From contig OZ025856.1 in the NCBI GenBank assembly GCA_964019425.1, positions 186,001 to 250,000 on the forward strand: DNA of 64,000 nucleotides, in the 5' to 3' direction. Shown here in pieces: positions 11,345-21,551 of the stretch. The DNA is from Flectonema sp. DT1601 (Eukaryota; Euglenozoa; Diplonemea; Diplonemida; Diplonemidae). The notes under the pieces were generated by a model. That model saw only the letters and a program-made list of their open reading frames with translations, had not been told where the DNA came from and made no database searches. Within the stretch, counting starts at the first letter, position 1. Each line of letters opens with the position of its first letter. Position numbers and translations under genes: made by a program.

Positions 11345-13048
11345 TTAATGCAACACAGGGGCATCAGAACCATAGGCAATAGGTTTAGTTGGATATTCAA
11401 TGACTGCAGTTTCCTCAGTCGCAACAGACTTGTAATCCGCGTGGCTGGTATCTCCGTTGACAGTGGTAATCTGAATGAATTCGTATGTGTCTCTGTTGTT
11501 CTTCACGTAAATTATCGCCACGAAGAAGAGTGCTATAATAAAGAATACAGTTGCAAAAACAACTACCGAGAGCGAAGTGTTTACCTTCCTTGTTGCTGGT
11601 TTGAAGGAGTCACACAGAGGAGATTGTAACTGGGCAAAGGCCTCAATAAATGAATGACCATTGACAAGAGGAACCAATCCATTTTGCATGTCCCTCGTCT
11701 TTGTCTTGATGGTGCTGGTAGCGTGTATCCAGGCCTGGGCCTTCAGCTGAACTCCTGACCCCTGGACACACGAAGTAGCACAATCTTTGATGGTACATTG
11801 TCCTTCACAGGTGCCAGCATCTGCTTTCCACTCCTGATTAATAGCCGAGGCGTTATTAAGGATTGGTGTAACATCTGAAAAGCTGCTGCAGCTGTGATTG
11901 CTCGAGAAATATCCTGCCCAACCGTCAGCGCTGCTGCAGAATTCGGATGCAAAGGTCTCTTTAATTTTATCACCAAGCTCGATAATTCCCTGCTTGTTTC
12001 CGTACTGCCCTCCGAAGTCGCTGTTATATGTTATTGTGCCCCAAGGTTGGGAAAATCAGTTATTAATGGCTACTAAAATTACTTGTAAAAGGAATTGGCC
12101 TTATCTTAAACAAAACATAATAGTAAGTGTGTACCGACTTAAACTGACAAAGCTAAAAGCAGTTGCATATGCAATACTTGTTAAATGCAAAACAGACAAA
12201 ACACAGAAAACGAGAAACTGCCCACATGATGGCTGAAGAGTCTTTTCAATCATAATAAAAGCATACCTGTTCCAGATGGTGATAACCTGATTAGCAACTC
12301 CATTGTAGTCGCGGCAAATGTCACGTGAAGTAAATGCAAATATGCCCACAATTACTTGGATGCAGCCAACAATTATGGCTAAGATTGCCAAGACCCAGGT
12401 GTTAAAATGGATGGCGCAGCAGCGAAGGCTAACCATGATAAAAATTAAACCTGTGACAATCGAGATGGTTGGACTCCAGATAATGACAGTTGAAATCCAT
12501 TGGTAGTTGTTTGAAATCCCGTCCCTAGCATCTTCTATCTTACCACTGTAGCTCTCAACGTTAAGCATGATGTCGGTAAATTTTATCCACACATCTGTAG
12601 GAACGTAGCCGCCTGGGAGGCTACCAATAGCGTTTAATGAATTCTGCGCTGACTTGACAGTAGTTTTATCATCTTGTGCCTTTCTGTTAACAACATCAGC
12701 AACTGCTGTCACTCCATCGTAACCGTCAGTTCCATTTTGCACTGCTGTAGCGCATGTAGCCGCAAGATATACAACAAAAAGCACAATTGAGACGCCCTTG
12801 TAAACCGACACTGTCTTCGGTGTTGTGCCTCCTGATCCCCTGCGTTTGCAGCAGCACATTCTCACTATTGAGACCGCAACCCAAATGAAGAGTGCAAGTA
12901 ATAGAAGAATAACTGCAGCAGCACCAGCAACGTATCCTTGAGAAGCATTCTTGAAGTATGAATCGCACTGGTCGGTACTGCACCAGTCATTCATTTCAGA
13001 ATCCCAACACAAACATTTCTGAAGCTTAGTGTTGTTCCAACTGTCCAT
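11345..13048 (-). CDS. Five-TM membrane protein with Cys-rich extracellular loop (prominin/Tweety-like layout)
   Basis: Exons 12267-13048 and 11345-12020 join in phase to give 485 residues; the intron is 12021-12266 (GTATGC...TAACAG). Hydrophobic segments are GAAAVILLLLALFIWVAVSI followed by a CCCKRR cluster, VSIVLFVVYLAATCATAV, a helix in TVIIWSPTISIVTGLIFIMV, NTWVLAILAIIVGCIQVIVG, and a last one near the C-terminus (VVVFATVFFIIALFFVAIIY). A large loop before the last helix has paired cysteines (CEGQCTIKDCATSC). The layout of one helix, a basic Cys cluster, paired helices, big loops and a terminal helix recalls prominin and Tweety proteins, but I cannot claim homology. The intron is 246 nt, against 53-97 nt for the other introns without inserts, and contains a dispersed repeat. 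An acceptor (ATTTTTCTGACAG, CAG 13079-13081) lies 30 nt before the ATG. Confidence 0.8.
12128..12193. repeat. Dispersed repeat in an intron; second copy 49541-49634
   Basis: ACCGACTTAAACTGA[C/T]AAAGCTAAA, then after a variable gap CAATACTTGTTAA[A/G]TGCAAAA, occurs in both places in the same orientation. The second copy has a longer spacer. Insertion of this repeat probably explains the unusual length of the five-TM gene's intron. Confidence 0.6.
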
Positions 13049-13334
13049 TTTATTAAGTTTTAGTGTTTTGCGACAAGCCTGTCAGAAAAATAATTTTTTA
13101 CACAGACTGACAAGACAACCCGATTGCATATAAAATCTACCTTTCGGTTGTCAGAGAACAACCCCGCAGTGGGAATCCAAAAATTTCAAAAGCCTCTCCG
13201 CTGCAATCCCCCACAACCTCCTCTTCAGGTCTTCACTTGACTGTTCTATGCGAACGTGTGCTATTACGATAAATGAACTCTGTTGGTTTAATTGATTTAA
13301 GCCAAACCAAAGGTAACTGAACCGTATTCCAGCA

Positions 13335-16135
13335 GAGTGGGAGTGGGAGATTTGGTATCAAATCGCAGCCACCACCACAGCAGCTGAAATCAATCGAAAG
13401 ATGGTGTTAATATGGGTTATGCATCACATTACGACTAAAGTAGTTTCCAACAAGACACACTCAGAAAGATGAATTAAACAATCGGAAAGGTAGGACATCT
13501 AATTCACACAACAGATCAACGATGGTAAACTTTCCCAGTCAGAAGGTTGAAGATCAACAAGACACTGGACTCAACAACGATGGGAAGCAATGGAATCAGT
13601 GGTGGGAGGTTTGGTATCAAGTCGCAGCCACCACCACAGCAGCTGAAATCAATCGAAAGATGGTGTTAATATGGGTTATGCATCACTTTATCTAGAACTA
13701 TCCACAGTTAGGGAGGAAGGCAAGCAGTATTATTTACAGCCCAACAACAGTTTGTTTACTTTCTCACAGCAGAGAAGGAAACTGAGCAGAGACAATGGAA
13801 TCAGTGGTGGGAGGTTTGGTATCAAATCGCAGCCACCACCACAGCAGCTGAAATCAATCGAAAGATGGTGTTAATATGGGTTATGCATCACTTACGGTTA
13901 CAGAAGGCACACAGAGCTAAACTGAAAAAAAAGGAAAACAAACAACAAGAATTCATAATCAGCATACAAGGGATCTGCAGTGAGACCAACTCGAAAGAAG
14001 GTACTCAGATAACGAGTCTGAATGTATTAATTCATCATGCTGTAAGAACTAATCACAAGAAACTTCACAAGAGAATAATTAGGAGCACAAACTCCCCAAA
14101 AACAAAGACAATGGAATCGAATCAGTGGTGGGAGGTTTGGTATCAAGTCGCAGCCACCACCACAGCAGCTGAAATCAATCGAAAGATGGTGTTAATATGG
14201 GTTATGCATCACTTACGGTTACAGAAGGCACACGCAGCTAAACTGAAAAAAAAAGGAAAACAAACAACAAGAATTCATAATCAGCATACAAGGGATCTGC
14301 AGTGAGACCAACTCGAAAGAAGGTACTCAGATAACGAGTCTGAATGTATTAATTCATCATGCTGTAAGAACTAATCACAAGAAACTTCACAAGAGAATAA
14401 TTAGGAGCACAAACTCCCCAAAAACAAAGACAATGGAATCGAATCAGTGGTGGGAGGTTTGGTATCAAGTCGCAGCCACCACCACAGCAGCTGAAATCAA
14501 TCGAAAGATGGTGTTAATATGGGTTATGCATCACTTTATCTAGAACTATCCACAGTTAGGGAGGAAGGCAAGCAGTATTATTTACAGCCCAACAACAGTT
14601 TGTTTACTTTCTCACAGCAGAGAAGGAAACTGAGCAGAGACAATGGAATCAGTGGTGGGAGGTTTGGTATCAAATCGCAGCCACCACCACAGCAGCTGAA
14701 ATCAATCGAAAGATGGTGTTAATATGGGTTATGCATCACTTACGGTTACAGAAGGCACACAGAGCTAAACTGAAAAAAAAGGAAAACAAACAACAAGAAT
14801 TCATAATCAGCATACAAGGGATCTGCAGTGAGACCAACTCGAAAGAAGGTACTCAGATAACGAGTCTGAATGTATTAATTCATCATGCTGTAAGAACTAA
14901 TCACAAGAAACTTCACAAGAGAATAATTAGGAGCACAAACTCCCCAAAAACAAAGACAATGGAATCGAATCAGTGGTGGGAGGTTCGGTATCAAATCGCA
15001 GCCACCACCACAGCAGCTGAAATCAATCGAAAGATGGTGTTAATATGGGTTATGCATCACTTTATCTAGAACTATCCACAGTTAGGGAGGAAGGCAAGCA
15101 GTATTATTTACAGCCCAACAACAGTTTGTTTACTTTCTCACAGCAGAGAAGGAAACTGAAGAGAGACAACAGAATCAGTGGTGGGAGGTTCGGTATCAAA
15201 TCGCAGCCACCACCACAGCAGCTGAAATCAATCGAAAGATGGTGTTAATATGGGTTATGCATCACTTTATCTAGAACTATCCACAGTTAGGGAGGAAGGC
15301 AAGCAGTATTATTTACAGCCCAACAACAGTTTGTTTACTTTCTCACAGCAGAGAAGGAAACTGAAGAGAGACAACAGAATCAGTGGTGGGAGGTTCGGTA
15401 TCAAGTCGCAGCCACCACCACAGCAGCTGAAATCAATCGAAAGATGGTGTTAATATGGGTTATGCATCACTTACGGTTACAGAAGGCACACAGAGCTAAA
15501 CTGAAAAAAAAGGAAAACAAACAACAAGAATTCATAATCAGCATACAAGGGATCTGCAGTGAGACCAACTCGAAAGAAGGTACTCAGATAACGAGTCTGA
15601 ATGTATTAATTCATCATGCTGTAAGAACTAATCACAAGAAACTTCACAAGAGAATAATTAGGAGCACAAACTCCCCAAAAACAAAGACAATGGAATCGAA
15701 TCAGTGGTGGGAGGTTCGGTATCAAGTCGCAGCCACCACCACAGCAGCTGAAATCAATCGAAAGATGGTGTTAATATGGGTTATGCATCACTTTATCTAG
15801 AACTATCCATAGTTAGGGAGGAAGGCAAGCAGTATTATTTACAGCCCAACAACAGTTTGTTTACTTTCTCACAGCAGAGAAGGAAACTGAGCAGAGACAA
15901 TGGAAGGAGGTTCGGTATCAAATCGCAGCCACCACCACAGCAGCTGAAATCAATCGAAAGATGGTGTTAATATGGGTTATGCATCACTTACGGTTACAGA
16001 AGGCACACGCAGCTAAACTGAAAAAAAAAGGAAAACAAACAACAAGAATTCATAATCAGCATACAAGGGATCTGCAGTGAGACCAACTCGAAAGAAGGTA
16101 CTCAGATAACGAATTCTGAATGTATTAATTCAGCA
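13335..16135 (+). repeat. Satellite array 1: composite tandem repeat of A (~321 bp) and B (205 bp) units
   Basis: Every unit starts with the same ~92-bp core (CAGTGGTGGGAGGTTTGGTA ... GGGTTATGCATCACTT). It continues either with B sequence (TATCTAGAACTATCCACAG...) or A sequence (ACGGTTACAGAAGGCACAC...). Core starts: 13597, 13802, 14123, 14445, 14650, 14971, 15176, 15381, 15702 and ~15904, read as B A A B A B B A B A. A diverged core at ~13335, followed by unrelated sequence, precedes them. Copies are nearly identical. Each B unit happens to read as a 67-codon ORF, but unit lengths not divisible by three and identical drift in all positions argue against coding. Confidence 0.95.
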
Positions 16136-16167
16136 GGTACAGGTAACGAGTAACACTATGGTAGCAT

Positions 16168-17604
16168 TCAAGACACAAACAGGGTGGCCGTAACGAGGGA
16201 AGAATTACATACGGGTAGAAACTTATTTCTTCTTTTATTATTTGGAGACTCTCTCAGAAATAGTGGTTCACGGGTATCGTAAGGAATTGTGAGAGACACC
16301 TCTAGACTGGTGAACGACTCCATCAATAAAAACTTAGATTGTGTAGTGAACGAATAGTGCTTGCACGCTTCGAGTAATTTTTGCAATGCACGCTCAGGTT
16401 CAAGCCCCTCCTTCGGACTAATCGCGCAGGAGATTGCACAGGTAAGGGGGGTCAAGGTTTGATATGTCAGATCCTTAAAAAAATTCTTTTTCGAGCAGGT
16501 GTGCTCGCCTCGTCCCTGCGCGACGCAGACTTTTCCACAAGTCGTGCAGGAAATGATATCTTTGGGGTGCGAAGCTATAATAACTTTCATAGCGCCACGT
16601 TCGATCTTTCTCTGTGCCGCCCGACCAACGACATTCTCACTTTTTCGTTGTTTTTCTTGTTCAGCCTTTGTGAAAGCGTACCTAAAACAACACTTGTCAG
16701 ATGATCGTAATCCCTGCATTATTCGTTTAATCCGCTCACCGTCAAGGAGTGATGCAATACTGCGCCTCGATTCTGGAAGGGAGCAAAATAAATTCTTCTG
16801 CAAAGCAGCTGTGGTAGCTGCTATGGTCAGAGCGAAAACGATGGCGGAGCATGAGATGTCGGAGGTGTCTTGTTCCGAGCTGAAAGAAGATTCATTAATG
16901 ATTTGTTCTGATGCAATCAGGGCAAAATTAGCATTATAGGAGCTAACACTTGGGAGTCCCATATCAAGTTCATAGTTACGCACATACGAACCAATATACT
17001 CTCTCTCTACTGATTCAGTTGATACATTGCAATCTGTTTTATACAAGAACCAGTCTGTTAGTAGATCACCTTCTAACGATTCACTACTACTTTGTATGGA
17101 ATACAATTCCTGAAAAAACAAGTGCTGTGATTGATTTCTTGCTAATGATTTTAATTGTTCAATATAATTTTGATTTGGGACAGATTCCCTGAAGGGTGCT
17201 CTTGCCTCTTCGTCAGATTGGTATTCCTCAGAAGAGTCTATAATGTTAGAAATGAGTCTTTCCAAGAGTACTTGTGAAATTGAATTATCAAGACGATACT
17301 GGAGTGGAGTTCTTATCACAGAATTAACAATGTCAATAGGAGACCATATTTGTGCTCTTCTTTTTGTGTCTTCTATTTCTGCATAAATCCATCTCATTGA
17401 TTCTAAATTCATTATTTGCATCTCAACAGCTTCGAGGACGGCTAACACCTCTCCATTGCGAACACCAACAATAACAGCTCGCTCTTCAAAGGGTCTCATC
17501 TTGGTGGTATTTTCAATATATCGGCTTCCTATGATCACATCACCTACCCGAAGTACTCCTAAGTTACAATATTGCATGTATTTACATATTTCTGTTCCGC
17601 TCAT
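16168..17604 (-). CDS. Uncharacterised 478-residue protein with a C2HC-type zinc-binding motif
   Basis: Single exon, no family recognised. The N-terminal ~110 residues are compact and hydrophobic/charged (LRVGDVIIGSRYIENTTKM ... NLESMRWIYAEIEDTKRRA) and could be a small folded domain. The middle (about 130-260) is Ser/Glu-rich and probably disordered. A short Ala-rich helix follows (SAIVFALTIAATTAALQKN), then a basic segment and CTTCGKVCVAQGRGEHTC, a plausible Cys2-His-Cys zinc site near residue 370. The stop lies only ~30 bp from the edge of satellite array 1, so the original 3' end may have been affected by array growth. A strong T-rich acceptor (TTATTTTTTTCCAG, CAG 17614-17616) is 9 nt before the ATG, which supports a real start. 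Confidence 0.7.
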   Translation of the reverse strand: MSGTEICKYMQYCNLGVLRVGDVIIGSRYIENTTKMRPFEERAVIVGVRNGEVLAVLEAVEMQIMNLESMRWIYAEIEDTKRRAQIWSPIDIVNSVIRTPLQYRLDNSISQVLLERLISNIIDSSEEYQSDEEARAPFRESVPNQNYIEQLKSLARNQSQHLFFQELYSIQSSSESLEGDLLTDWFLYKTDCNVSTESVEREYIGSYVRNYELDMGLPSVSSYNANFALIASEQIINESSFSSEQDTSDISCSAIVFALTIAATTAALQKNLFCSLPESRRSIASLLDGERIKRIMQGLRSSDKCCFRYAFTKAEQEKQRKSENVVGRAAQRKIERGAMKVIIASHPKDIISCTTCGKVCVAQGRGEHTCSKKNFFKDLTYQTLTPLTCAISCAISPKEGLEPERALQKLLEACKHYSFTTQSKFLLMESFTSLEVSLTIPYDTREPLFLRESPNNKRRNKFLPVCNSSLVTATLFVS

Positions 17605-17745
17605 TATTAGTTACTGGAAAAAAATAAGTAGAAAGCAATGCAGAACGTAACAATCTATGTAGCGATCACTGACAGGTCGGTATTGATGACTGTGTGTCGC
17701 ATAAGAAGAAATCAACTCATCTGAGAAAACAGTTGACAGTTGTAA

Positions 17746-19403
17746 TTAGACTACTTCATCACCTTTTCTCTCCCAGATTTGAATATACGCCGCGCATACT
17801 GAGGCATCTATTGGATCAATTTGAGTGACTCGCAGGTCTTCGATTTCCATCCAGTAGGCTCTCTGTTTGCAATATTGGAAAGTCTTAAAAGATCCTCCTC
17901 CTGATGCTCCAACATCTCCTTCGTGAACGAGTACTGAGCAAAGGTCGTATTTGGTACTGTTGACAGCTGCTGCTGCTTCAGGTGTGCAAACTGTTTTTTT
18001 TTTTTTGTTTGTAAATATAATATAATATAGAAAGAAGAAGGGAAAAAATCAATTACAATTTTTTTTTTTTATTATATAAATACACACATTGTGATAAATC
18101 TAAATTCGTCAACTGGCTGTTTACGAGAGTTCGATTTTTACCAATCGTTCCGAAATCTTTCTTAAATCTGTCATAGAATAAAATAAGATATCTGTTTTTT
18201 TTTTTTGTTTTTTTTTTTTTTTTTTTAAATACGATAGTGATATATTGATATGGGTATTCTTTTATAAAACACAACGACATACTTTGGTAGCTTTATTATT
18301 TTATAAGTTGACGATTCAGCCTTATTACCACCAAGTCCTTTGGTTCGTTCTCTAATTCCGTTGTATTTTTCTAGAAGAACTTGAAGGTGTTCTTGTGGGA
18401 TAGCATTACGTTGTCCTTCTGACTTACTGAGAACTGCCTTTGGGAGCTCAACGGGTAATGTGAAAAATGGAACTCTTGAAGTGCGCTCGTCAATAAGTGT
18501 TCGTTCCTCGGTTTCGAGATCGACTACATTGTGAGTTCGAGTGATGATTTGCATTTCTCCCTGAAAAGTCTCTTCGATTACAGTTTTCTTACCGTTTTTG
18601 TTTTCTTTTGAGTTTCGTGCCTTCCTCTCAGCTGCGTTCAACAACGCTAGCAGACTGTGTAAGAATACTTGTGGATCATCCCATTTGCCAACAGCAAACT
18701 GACCCGAAGTAACAGTCTCCAAACTCTGAATAAAGTTTCTGGGAGAGACTCGACCATTGTAGTTATTCGGATTCCACACTTTTCTGTAAAGTTCACTGAG
18801 AGAATCACGAAGGAGAGATCGTTTTGACTCTTTTCGATAAATAAAATGTTGCATAAAGTGCTGAACTAATGTTGGAACATGAAACAACATCTGTAACGAT
18901 GCATTAAATGGATCAGTGTGTTTTAAATTATTAAGACCAACATATCCAATACAAAATTCAGATCTATCTGTGATCCGATATCCAGTTGCAGGTTTTCGTA
19001 GTAATTCTGAGATTTGCTTTTTCGTGTACGACGGATCGACGTTGTGAACTATGTCTGAAAGTGAATCATCCTTTATTTCATACATATCAGGTATACACCA
19101 TACCTGTCCAGTACAAGTGTCTATAAATACGTAGTGTTCAGCATCCATAGAGTGCGTGTATGCTGCAGTTCCAATACCCTTTCCATGAAACATTGAACCA
19201 CATGCCAGACACATGTATATATTGTTTACTACTAAGGTTACACTGCATTTCCTTTCATTGTCAAAATCTAAGAAACCTCTATTTATAGTAGAGAGGTAAG
19301 GGCAATCTGTTCTTTCTTTAACTGAGTGGCCAATTTCTTGCTTCAATCGCTTGTTTGCGAGAGCTGTTGGCTCTCTGGATTTCTTTTCCTTGTCCTTCGG
19401 CAT
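17746..19403 (-). CDS. USP39: USP39/Sad1: U4/U6.U5 tri-snRNP-associated, catalytically inactive ubiquitin-hydrolase homologue
   Basis: Exons 18283-19403, 18088-18191 and 17746-17990 join in phase to 489 residues. The N-terminal UBP zinc finger is visible (CPYLSTINRGFLDF ... VTLVVNNIYMCLACGSMFHG ... HSMDAEHYVFIDT). The USP fold starts at YVGLNNLKHTDPFNASLQ, where catalytic cysteine is absent, as is usual in this family. Exon 2 supplies YLILFYDRFKKDF (USP39 YLIFCIKRF-like) and exon 3 YDLCSVLVHEGDVGASGGGS ... AYIQIWERKGDE, a typical C-terminus. Introns: 18192-18282 (GTATGT...AAAAACAG) and 17991-18087 (GTGTGT...AAAAACAG), both ending in long A runs. It acts in pre-mRNA splicing, fitting an organism with cis-introns. 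An acceptor (TTTCTCACTCAG, CAG 19418-19420) sits 14 nt before the ATG. Confidence 0.94.
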
Positions 19404-19781
19404 TAGTAGAGTTAAATCTGAGTGAGAAATAATAATTATGTTTTTTTAAGAGTACATAAACAGGTGACCTTGTTACAATAGGAAATATATTTTTTAAAAA
19501 AAACTTACATCCAACCAGGTATGGATGGCTGTTCTAAGGGGTAACTTTGATACTGTAATTGAATTTTAATATAAAGAAACTTGAAACCAAAATAGGGTCT
19601 AAATTGTCATGTAAAAATACCAAACGTAGAATACAGAGATTCGGGGTCCACGTATTTACTACTGACACTATTAAATAAGGGAGTGCGTGTTGTGTAAGTG
19701 GTTAAAAAGAATGTTCAAAGCTGAAAGTCTGAAATTCGATCCACAAAAAAAAAAAAAAAAAAAAAAAAACGGTTATAAAAA
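19404..19781 (+). other. Intergenic with possible tRNA-derived SINE (19680-19768)
   Basis: A stretch from ~19680 has an A-box-like TGTGTAAGTGGTT and, ~35 nt on, a B-box-like AAATTCGATCC, directly followed by a run of 26 A. That is the layout of a tRNA-derived SINE with a poly(A) tail. Both boxes deviate from consensus, and no second copy was found in the window, so this is tentative. The rest is AT-rich with no features. Confidence 0.3.
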
Positions 19782-21347
19782 TTAGTTCTCATACGAGCCA
19801 TGTTTGAGTAACCCTCTGTCAGCACAGCACCTGGTTACCTTAATGACTCTCTGTAGGTGATAGTTAACCTGTTCTTTCCAGAGCTTTTCCGCATGAGGTA
19901 GAAGTTGTACTGGATTTTGTTGTTGCTGTGGAAACATTTGAATATGATCATCAGCCAGACAGACGGTGATTAGGAGAAGTGGAATTAAAGATTTTGAAAT
20001 AAAATTATCAATATCTTGAGGCTTTGGTAACACAGAACTTGTTTGAACATCCGCCTGTGATGAATTAATACTTTCAGTAAATGACTTGTGATATTCTTTA
20101 ATGAAAGATGACGTGTGGTTTGATTCACTTGGTTGACAAAATGACACCACAGATGCCAAATCTAACCCAATAGGAGCAAAGTGTGCAAATCTCCAATCAA
20201 CAAACAAAGCCTTACTAACATGAGACATGTCAGTTGGTTTCAACACTATGTGTTCAGGTGAAAGGTTTAAATGACAAAATGAAAGTGGATGAGCTAATCC
20301 GGTCTCTTCATCACAACACCCGTTATAGATATCTCTAAGGTTTTGAACTCCCCGCTCTGCAATTTTTTGCCACAAATTCGAAAACGACGCTCCACACATA
20401 TTAGCAGACACCCATTCATGTTTGTAGTGTGTCATTTTTATATGTTCCAACACTGCTTCAAAAGCCTCCTTCACTCCATCCATCAAAGACATTAAGTCTG
20501 AAAGTGACGACTCTCTCGGTTTTATAAAATGCTTGTTCATCTCCTCGCCCTTCTCAAAGTATTCTCCGTGTAGAATCCCCAATGCCGAAGCAATTTGAGC
20601 CATTTGCGCTTCCTGTTCGACTCCGTCTGGGGGTATTTTTTTCCATAATGCGAGATCTTGCATGACTAATGCAGTAGTTTTATTGTTTGAATCGTGGGCT
20701 GAGAAGAATGAAATTGGAGCAATTTGCATTGAATATGAGTGGAGGATGTGAGTGTAAGTGTACGCCTCTCGTTTCTCACGAACAGTCGTGTGAATAGCGG
20801 AAGAACAGGAAGGGTGGAGGTGCGCACTACCTCCGAGTTTGATGAAAATTAGTTTTGGTTTACCATTCGGATGAGTAACACATTCACCTTCAGTGTAGTA
20901 TCGTAGTCTAACTTTTGGAAGGCTGTTTATCTTTGTTTCAGGTACTCTAAACAGAGTGAAATCAACAACAGCTGGTTGGTATTTCGGACCAGTCAACACA
21001 TCTGACAACCATTCAGGAGTAATGTGATTAACTATTCGAGGTAAGAAGTCTTCTCTACCTTCAACAGACGTATCATACAAATCGAAGCTGTCCCACGGGA
21101 TACTAATAAGTTGACCATTATCTAATGAAATAGTACTTAAGTTAGTCAATGGGTTCACATCAAAGCAGTAACCTGAATAACATTTTCCTTCTACTCTTAC
21201 TTTGGTATTCTTTCCTAGCCTGTGGAACATCCTTCCTGTACTAGAAAACCATCCACATATTTGATTAATTGCTGGTCTGTCTAACTTTCCAATCCCAACT
21301 CCAACTCCAGTCCTTTCACAGCAAATTTCAAAAGCGCGGACTTCCAT
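19782..21347 (-). CDS. Degenerate aminoglycoside-phosphotransferase-fold (choline/ecdysteroid kinase-like) protein
   Basis: 521 residues, single exon. The start is the ATG at 21347; the frame also reads two codons upstream but without an ATG. An acceptor (CTTTTTTTGTTCAG, CAG 21360-21362) lies 12 nt before it. Residues ~100-480 resemble the APH/CHK kinase-like superfamily: KLIFIKLGGSAHLHP (nucleotide-binding lysine region), TALVMQDLALWKKIPPDG, FCHLNLSPEHIVLKP (catalytic loop) and ALFVDWRFAHFAPIGLDLAS (metal-binding DW motif). In the usual HGDxxxxN catalytic loop this protein has HLN and H, so the catalytic Asp and metal-binding Asn are both replaced; it is probably a weak or inactive kinase (inference). 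Substrate unknown. Confidence 0.75.
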   Translation of the reverse strand: MEVRAFEICCERTGVGVGIGKLDRPAINQICGWFSSTGRMFHRLGKNTKVRVEGKCYSGYCFDVNPLTNLSTISLDNGQLISIPWDSFDLYDTSVEGREDFLPRIVNHITPEWLSDVLTGPKYQPAVVDFTLFRVPETKINSLPKVRLRYYTEGECVTHPNGKPKLIFIKLGGSAHLHPSCSSAIHTTVREKREAYTYTHILHSYSMQIAPISFFSAHDSNNKTTALVMQDLALWKKIPPDGVEQEAQMAQIASALGILHGEYFEKGEEMNKHFIKPRESSLSDLMSLMDGVKEAFEAVLEHIKMTHYKHEWVSANMCGASFSNLWQKIAERGVQNLRDIYNGCCDEETGLAHPLSFCHLNLSPEHIVLKPTDMSHVSKALFVDWRFAHFAPIGLDLASVVSFCQPSESNHTSSFIKEYHKSFTESINSSQADVQTSSVLPKPQDIDNFISKSLIPLLLITVCLADDHIQMFPQQQQNPVQLLPHAEKLWKEQVNYHLQRVIKVTRCCADRGLLKHGSYEN

Positions 21348-21551
21348 ATTCAAAAAAAACTGAACAAAAAAAGCAGAAAAAATGTGTTAATTTTTTGTTT
21401 ACTTTTCTCACTCATAACAGTGAACCACTTCACATATACCTGTAGGGGGGTAAATTAAAGGTTGTGGGAATCTATCTTTACAGTAGGAAATAAAGAAGTA
21501 AGTCTATTGTAAGTTATCAAACAAAAATGCAGCGTATGTTTGGCAGACAGG

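Noticed and set aside
13671-15970. Repeated 67-aa and 118-aa ORFs as a multigene family
   Set aside because: Unit lengths are not multiples of three, and A and B units share a core read in different contexts; non-coding satellite is simpler. Kept only as a low-interest finding.
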